Source: Streptomyces seoulensis (GTDB lineage: Bacteria; Actinomycetota; Actinomycetes; Streptomycetales; Streptomycetaceae). From it: DNA of 64,000 nucleotides. Each line of letters opens with the position of its first letter. Within the stretch, counting starts at the first letter, position 1. This document shows positions 59,851-64,000 of this stretch, in pieces. Location: NCBI RefSeq assembly GCF_022846655.1, contig NZ_AP025667.1:4811001-4875000 (forward strand). The letters run 5' to 3'. A model generated the notes under the pieces. The model had not been told where the DNA came from. It saw nothing but the letters and a program-made list of their open reading frames with translations, and searched no databases. The translations under genes were made by a program, and so were the position numbers.

Positions 59851-60606
59851 TCAGCGGACCTCGGTGATCTCCGGGCCGCGCTGGAGCTGGCCCATGCCGC
59901 CGGAGAAGCGGGAGCCCTCCTCCTGCTGCTGGACGCCCTCGGGAACCATCTGGGCGTCGTTGGGCAGCTTGAGGACGATCGGGTCGCGGGGCGCCATCGG
60001 GCCCTCGCCGCGCACCACGACCGTGTCCCGGAAGATCTGCTCCAGCAGCCCGGCCGCCTCCGGCTGCACCGCGCCCTGGCCGGAGATCACACCGCGCAGG
60101 AACCAGCGCGGGCCGTCCACGCCGATGAACCGCACGACCTGGAAACCGCCCGTGCCGTCGGGCAACTGCACCGGCACCTGGGCCCGCAGCTCCCAGCCGA
60201 GGGGACCCTCGACCTCGTCGACGATGCCGCCCTGCTGGGTGATGCCGCCCGCGATCTCGTCGCGGACCTCGCCCCAGATGCCCTCGCGCTTGGGAGCGGC
60301 GAACCCCTGGAGCTGGACGGCGCTGTCGCGCAGCACGACGGTCGCGGCGACGATCGCGTCACCGGCGACCTCGACCCGCAGTTCCATGCCGTCGACCCCC
60401 GGTACGAACAGACCGCCGAGGTCCACGCGACCCTCGGCCGGGTCGCGCACCTCGGAGGAGTCCCAGGGTCCGTCGGGCCGCGGCTCGGGCTCGAGCCGCG
60501 CACGCGTGCGCTCTTCGTCCGCCTCGGTGCCGACGCTGTCGACGACCTGCTCGGCCTCGCCGGCCGCGCCCTCGGCGGCACCCTTCTTGTTGCGACGTCC
60601 GAACAC
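59851..60606 (-). CDS. DUF3710 protein
   Basis: 251 residues from GTG 60606 (AAGGA upstream). Basic start FGRRNKKG, an acidic linker, then GPWDSSEVRDPAEGRVDLGG, GLFVPGVDGMELRVEVAGDA, WGEVRDEIAGGITQQGGIVD, PRWFLRGVISGQGAVQPEAA and DPIVLKLPNDAQMVP. These are hallmarks of DUF3710, an actinobacterial family usually found near dut. Function unknown. Confidence 0.9.
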   Translation of the reverse strand: MFGRRNKKGAAEGAAGEAEQVVDSVGTEADEERTRARLEPEPRPDGPWDSSEVRDPAEGRVDLGGLFVPGVDGMELRVEVAGDAIVAATVVLRDSAVQLQGFAAPKREGIWGEVRDEIAGGITQQGGIVDEVEGPLGWELRAQVPVQLPDGTGGFQVVRFIGVDGPRWFLRGVISGQGAVQPEAAGLLEQIFRDTVVVRGEGPMAPRDPIVLKLPNDAQMVPEGVQQQEEGSRFSGGMGQLQRGPEITEVR

Positions 60607-60693
60607 GTCACTGTCCTTCCCGGTCGGATACGACCGAAGCGTATCGATTCCCACCCGCCCGGCCACCTTCGGCGGCCGGACCGTCGTGCCGCG

Positions 60694-61158
60694 CTAGCCG
60701 TCCACCGAGGCGTGGCCTCCGGTGGACCCGAAGCCCCCCTCCGCCCTCACCGAACCGGGAAGTTCCGCGACCTCCTGGAAGCGGACCCTCTCGACCTGCT
60801 GGACGACCAGTTGGGCAATCCGGTCGAAGCGCTCGAACCGCACCGTCTCGCGCGGATCGAGATTCACCACGATCACCTTGATCTCTCCACGGTACCCGGC
60901 ATCAACGGTCCCTGGGGCGTTCACAAGGGCTACTCCGCAGCGGGCCGCCAGACCCGAGCGGGGGTGCACGAAGGCCGCGTACCCCTCGGGGAGCGCGATG
61001 GCCACGCCGGTGGGCAGCACGGCCCGCTCACCGGGCTTGAGTTCGCACGCTTCGGTGGTGCGCAGATCGGCCCCGGCGTCCCCGGGGTGCTCGTACGCCG
61101 GAAGCGGTACGTCGGGGTCGATGCGGCGGAGCCGGACGTCGAGCGGGGTGCGGCTCAC
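60694..61158 (-). CDS. dut: dUTP diphosphatase
   Basis: 154 residues with all five motifs of trimeric dUTPases: AYEHPGDAGADLRTTE, VHPRSGLAARCGVALVNAPG, GTVDAGYRGEIKVIVVNLDP, RFERFDRIAQLVVQQVERVR, and the C-terminal EGGFGSTGGH. It hydrolyses dUTP to dUMP and pyrophosphate, keeping uracil out of DNA and feeding thymidylate synthesis. Start overlaps the thioesterase stop by four bases. Confidence 0.97.
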   Translation of the reverse strand: MSRTPLDVRLRRIDPDVPLPAYEHPGDAGADLRTTEACELKPGERAVLPTGVAIALPEGYAAFVHPRSGLAARCGVALVNAPGTVDAGYRGEIKVIVVNLDPRETVRFERFDRIAQLVVQQVERVRFQEVAELPGSVRAEGGFGSTGGHASVDG

Positions 61159-61733
61159 GGGTTCACCTCGAAGGCGCGGGCGCGCCGGATCTGGTCGGGG
61201 TCGCTCATGGCGGCCTGGATCTCCTGGGGGCGGCCGTGGTCGGTGAAGTGGTCGACCTTCACCTCGACGAACAGCGCCTCGGCGCGGACGGCCACGGGGC
61301 CGTCGGGGCCGCCGATGCGGCCGGTGGCGCGGGAGTAGATCTTGCGTCCGGCGACGGCGGTGACCTCGGCCTCCAGGTGCAGCACGGTGCCGACGGGCAC
61401 GGGGCGCACGAAGTCTGTCTCCAGGCGGCCGGTGACGGCGATGGTGCGCAGCAGCCAGTTCAGCGAGCCGAGGGTCTCGTCCAGCGCGGTGGCCAGGACC
61501 CCGCCGTGCGCGAGGCCGGGGGCGCCCTGGTGGGCGGACTGGACGGTGAACTCGGCGGTCAGCGAGACGCCGTCGCCCGCGCGTGCCTCCAGGTGCAGCC
61601 CGTGCGGCTGTCCGGGGCCGCAGCCGAAACAGTGTTCGTAGTGGGCACCGAGGAGCTCACCGGGTCCGGGAGCGTCGGGGTGCCGTACGGGCTGCGTCGC
61701 GTCGGCGGGGGGCTGAAGGCTTGCGGAACTCAC
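61155..61733 (-). CDS. PaaI-type hotdog thioesterase
   Basis: 192 residues from GTG 61733. YEHCFGCGPGQPHGLHLEAR, LTAEFTVQSAHQGAPGLAHG, GVLATALDETLGSLNWLLRT (the H-G-G-x-x-x-x-x-x-D-x-x-G signature), VPVGTVLHLEAEVTAVAGRK. It hydrolyses an unknown acyl-CoA. Translationally coupled to dut (ATGA-type overlap). Confidence 0.88.
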   Translation of the reverse strand: MSSASLQPPADATQPVRHPDAPGPGELLGAHYEHCFGCGPGQPHGLHLEARAGDGVSLTAEFTVQSAHQGAPGLAHGGVLATALDETLGSLNWLLRTIAVTGRLETDFVRPVPVGTVLHLEAEVTAVAGRKIYSRATGRIGGPDGPVAVRAEALFVEVKVDHFTDHGRPQEIQAAMSDPDQIRRARAFEVNP

Positions 61734-61834
61734 AGGCGCAGACCTTACCGGTCCACCCTGTGGCCGCCACCACGCCGCCGTACGGGCGGCGCCCCGGCGT
61801 CCGGCATGTCCGGACACCGTGCCAAGCTTGGCCC

Positions 61835-62299
61835 ATGCAGCTCTCCGCCGCCCCCTACGAAGAACGCCTGACCGCCCCGCGCTCGTGGTGGCTGATCAGC
61901 GTGCTCGTGGGTGTCTCGTTCGCCCTGATCCTGCTGCCCTTCGGCACGCTGCCGCTGCTCGGCGGCCTGGTCGGCGGTACGGCCGTCGCGGCGGTGATGG
62001 CCAGCGCCTACGGCTCCCCGCGCATCCGCGTGGTAGGCGACTCGCTGATCGCGGGCGAGGCCCGGATCCCGGTGTCGGCGCTCGGCGCGGCCGAGGTGCT
62101 GGACGCGGAGGAGGCCCGCGCCTGGCGCACGTACAAGGCCGACACCCGCGCGTTCCTGCTGCTGCGCGCCTACATCCCGACGGCGCTGCGGGTCGAGGTG
62201 ACCGACCCGCAGGACCCGACGCCGTACCTGTACCTGTCGACGCGCGAGCCGGAGAAGCTGGCGGCGGCGATCGCGGGCGCCAAGGCCCCGGCCGCCTGA
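61835..62299 (+). CDS. DUF3093 membrane protein
   Basis: 154 residues from ATG 61835. YEERLTAPRSWWLISVLVGV, LILLPFGTLPLLGGLVGGTA, then a soluble part IRVVGDSLIAGEARIPVSAL, RAWRTYKADTRAFLLLRAYI, LYLSTREPEKLAAAIAGAKA. The Y-x-E-R-L-x-x-P start and two helices are typical of DUF3093. Function unknown; divergent from the thioesterase/dut pair. Confidence 0.9.
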   Translation: MQLSAAPYEERLTAPRSWWLISVLVGVSFALILLPFGTLPLLGGLVGGTAVAAVMASAYGSPRIRVVGDSLIAGEARIPVSALGAAEVLDAEEARAWRTYKADTRAFLLLRAYIPTALRVEVTDPQDPTPYLYLSTREPEKLAAAIAGAKAPAA

Positions 62300-62313
62300 G
62301 CCACGCGGGGGCG

Positions 62314-63243
62314 TCAGCTCCCCGTGCCCTCCGGGTACCCGGCGATCCGCAGCGGGTCCTCGGGCTCCTCCAGCGGCGGCAGCTCGGGCAGCCTGTCCCA
62401 CGGGACCTGGCTCTTGCGCAGGTCGGTGCGGATGCGTGCGGCGAGCTTTCTGGTGTCCCGGCGGTTCATGACCGCGCCCACGGCGGCGCCGACCATGAAC
62501 GGCATGAGGTTGGGCAGATTGCGGACCATGCGCTTCATGATCTGCTGGCGCAGTTCGCGTTTCATCCGGCCGCCGAGGGCGACGTCGATGCTCGACGGCT
62601 TCATCACGTCGATCCCGCGCTCCCCCGACCAGGAGGACAGGTACGCGGTGCTGCGGGTCTTGAGATTCCCCGGCGGGCGCAGGCCGTAGACCTCGTGGAG
62701 TTCGGCGATGAGCTTCAGCTCGATCGCGGCGACCCCGGTGATCTCGGCGGCCAGCTCGGTGGGCATGGCCGGCGGTACGGGGAGCATGGCGGCCGCGCCG
62801 ATCCCGGCGCCGACCGTGGACGTCCCGGTGGCCGCTCCGGACACCAGCTTGTCGGCGAGCTGCTCGGGCCCGAGGCCCGGGAACTGCCGGCGCAGGGTGG
62901 CCAGGTCGCGTACGGGGACGCGCGGGGCGAGGTCGATGATCCGGTCGGCGAGGTAGGCGATTCCCGCGCGGGCGTGGGTGCCGCCTCTCCGGGTGCCTTC
63001 GCGGGCCAGCAACCGGGCGCGGTCGCGGATCGCGGCCGCCCGGCCCGGCGGTCGCGGCTCCGCGCGGCCGGGGGAATCCTCCGTCCTGGCCGTCGCGGAC
63101 CCGGGCGCCGGTTCGAGCGAGGCCCCCGCTGCGTCGGGGCCCCGCTCGTCGTCGTCACGCGTGCCGTGCGAGCCCTTGACGGGCCCTTTGTCCGCTCCCG
63201 GGAGATGGAAGCGGCGCTTCCGCGGAGGGGTCGAGCCAGTCAC
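62314..63243 (-). CDS. Hypothetical conserved protein with glycine-rich hydrophobic core
   Basis: 309 residues from GTG 63243. Basic, Pro-rich N-terminus (1-100). Then GIAYLADRIIDLAPRVPVRD, LATLRRQFPGLGPEQLADKL, VSGAATGTSTVGAGIGAAAM, ELAAEITGVAAIELKLIAEL, and NLPNLMPFMVGAAVGAVMNR with glycine-zipper-like G-A-A-x-G-A. It may insert in or act on membranes. I do not recognise the family. Fourteen bases downstream of DUF4193 on the same strand. Confidence 0.75.
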   Translation of the reverse strand: MTGSTPPRKRRFHLPGADKGPVKGSHGTRDDDERGPDAAGASLEPAPGSATARTEDSPGRAEPRPPGRAAAIRDRARLLAREGTRRGGTHARAGIAYLADRIIDLAPRVPVRDLATLRRQFPGLGPEQLADKLVSGAATGTSTVGAGIGAAAMLPVPPAMPTELAAEITGVAAIELKLIAELHEVYGLRPPGNLKTRSTAYLSSWSGERGIDVMKPSSIDVALGGRMKRELRQQIMKRMVRNLPNLMPFMVGAAVGAVMNRRDTRKLAARIRTDLRKSQVPWDRLPELPPLEEPEDPLRIAGYPEGTGS

Positions 63244-63256
63244 GGCCGACCCGTCC

Positions 63257-63553
63257 CTAGTCGCAGTCGCGGCAGATCGGCTGGCCGTTCTTCTCACGGG
63301 CCAACTGGCTGCGGTGGTGGACCAGGAAGCAGCTCATGCAGGTGAACTCGTCCTGCTGCTTGGGCAGCACGCGGACGGCCAGCTCCTCGTTGGAGAGGTC
63401 GGCTCCCGGGAGCTCGAGGCCCTCAGCGGCCTCGAACTCGTCGACGTCCACCGCGGAGGTGGACTTGTCGTTCCGGCGGGCCTTCAGCTCTTCGAGACTG
63501 TCCGAGTCGACGTCGTCGTCGGTCTTGCGTGGAGTGTCGTAATCGGTTGCCAT
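63257..63553 (-). CDS. DUF4193 protein
   Basis: 98 residues from ATG 63553. MATDYDTPRKTDDDVDSDSL, EELKARRNDKSTSAVDVDEF, ELPGADLSNEELAVRVLPKQ, DEFTCMSCFLVHHRSQLARE and the final CRDCD. Two C-x-x-C pairs could bind zinc. Highly conserved in actinobacteria; function unknown. Confidence 0.93.
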   Translation of the reverse strand: MATDYDTPRKTDDDVDSDSLEELKARRNDKSTSAVDVDEFEAAEGLELPGADLSNEELAVRVLPKQQDEFTCMSCFLVHHRSQLAREKNGQPICRDCD

Positions 63554-63959
63554 GGGTCGCTCTCCCCCTCTGGGTGTCTGCGGTGTCTTCAGCGCACGTA
63601 ACGCGTGAGAGGCCGGACTTGTGCCCGACCTGAGGCGGAGATTTTGCCTCACATCAAGGTCTGTTACTCAATCGACACCCAACCCGGCCCCTCGTGAGTG
63701 ATCGGCTTGGATGGCGGTGTGGACCGTACACGGTCCGAATGCCGCACCTCAAAGGCGCCTCATCGTGTACTTCCCGTGATCAGGAGCCTTGAAAACCCGG
63801 ATTTTCCCGGCTTTACGGCCCCCTTCATGATCACAGTGAGTGCATGGCTGGAAATCCGCCCATGTGATTGATCACACAGGGAAAACCTCTTTCGGTGGTC
63901 GGAAAATTCCGCGCGAAGCGAACATCCTCCGCGAGTGTCGGGATCTGTGACAAGCACGG
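63554..63959. other. Intergenic region between DUF4193 and the sensor kinase
   Basis: About 400 bases, AT-richer than the genes. No supportable gene. Must contain the DUF4193 promoter; several TGATCA/ATGATCA-like stretches (63780-63880) are present but no site can be named. Confidence 0.45.
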
Positions 63960-64000
63960 TCACAACGGCAGCGTCACGCGCATCACCAGACCGCCCCCCT
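63960..64000 (-). CDS. Sensor histidine kinase, last residues only
   Basis: The window ends inside a leftward gene whose last codons read GGLVMRVTLPL and TGA (63960-63962). This is a typical histidine-kinase end after the G2 box. Order DUF4193 then kinase recalls the cutRS locus of Streptomyces, so it may be CutS, but 13 codons cannot prove it. Confidence 0.5.
   Translation of the reverse strand, partial: GGGLVMRVTLPL

Noticed and set aside
1..64000. tRNA, rRNA, CRISPR array, prophage or biosynthetic gene cluster
   Set aside because: No T-loop-like GTTCGAATC sequences, no regular spacer repeats, no phage structural or PKS/NRPS genes were seen.

Overview
The window is high-GC DNA with the gene style of a Streptomyces chromosome. 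Signs are GTG and TTG starts, G/C third positions, actinobacterial families (DUF4193, DUF3710, DUF3159, DUF3093, an F420-type nitroreductase) and Streptomyces-like IS5 elements. It has two parts: an accessory, IS-rich region at about 1-49 kb, and a conserved-looking core block at 49.8-64 kb.

Layout: 1-5.8 kb holds a slipin/NfeD pair, a NhaA antiporter and much gene debris (C-terminal scraps of MerR, universal stress, CBS and SPFH proteins, and frameshifted membrane proteins). 5.9-9.4 kb is a nested transposon pile: an IS630 element beside an IS5-like element that carries a passenger gene, itself split by a second IS5 element. 9.5-22.2 kb is an ion-transport and stress block: APC permease, ArsR, SulP with divergent MerR, ClC with CBS domains, F420 nitroreductase, PP2C phosphatase, MarR, a YraQ-type permease, two PRC-barrel proteins and a PucR regulator. 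22.4-30.3 kb holds a flotillin, a 1622-residue AAA+ ATPase, a small membrane protein and a CBS protein, all on one strand. 30.5-33.1 kb is a translationally coupled CPA1 antiporter and SLC13/ArsB-type permease. 33.2-49.2 kb is a mosaic: several IS5 elements, a TetR/MFS/SDR set, a SoxR pseudogene, a PEP-utilising enzyme scrap, a DUF2254 gene whose 3' end is repeated inverted 9 kb away, a STAS protein, DUF5958 and a broken excisionase-like gene. 49.8-64 kb holds an RNA uracil methyltransferase, a KimA-like K+ transporter, two TrkA-type subunits, KdpD/KdpE, dUTPase and conserved actinobacterial proteins. It ends in a sensor kinase tail, possibly CutS.

Functional theme: Na+/K+/H+/Cl-/anion transport with its regulators. 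Two non-coding signals tie the region together. A ~24-nt sequence with core GCCGGGAAGTCTGGTCGGC occurs four times, each time on the sense strand 28-40 bases before a start codon (APC permease, CPA1 antiporter, small membrane protein, STAS protein). Paired GTCA half-sites with an 11-bp period lie before the APC permease, the CPA1 antiporter and kdpD, and again at 49.74 kb. No tRNA, rRNA, CRISPR array or biosynthetic cluster was seen.
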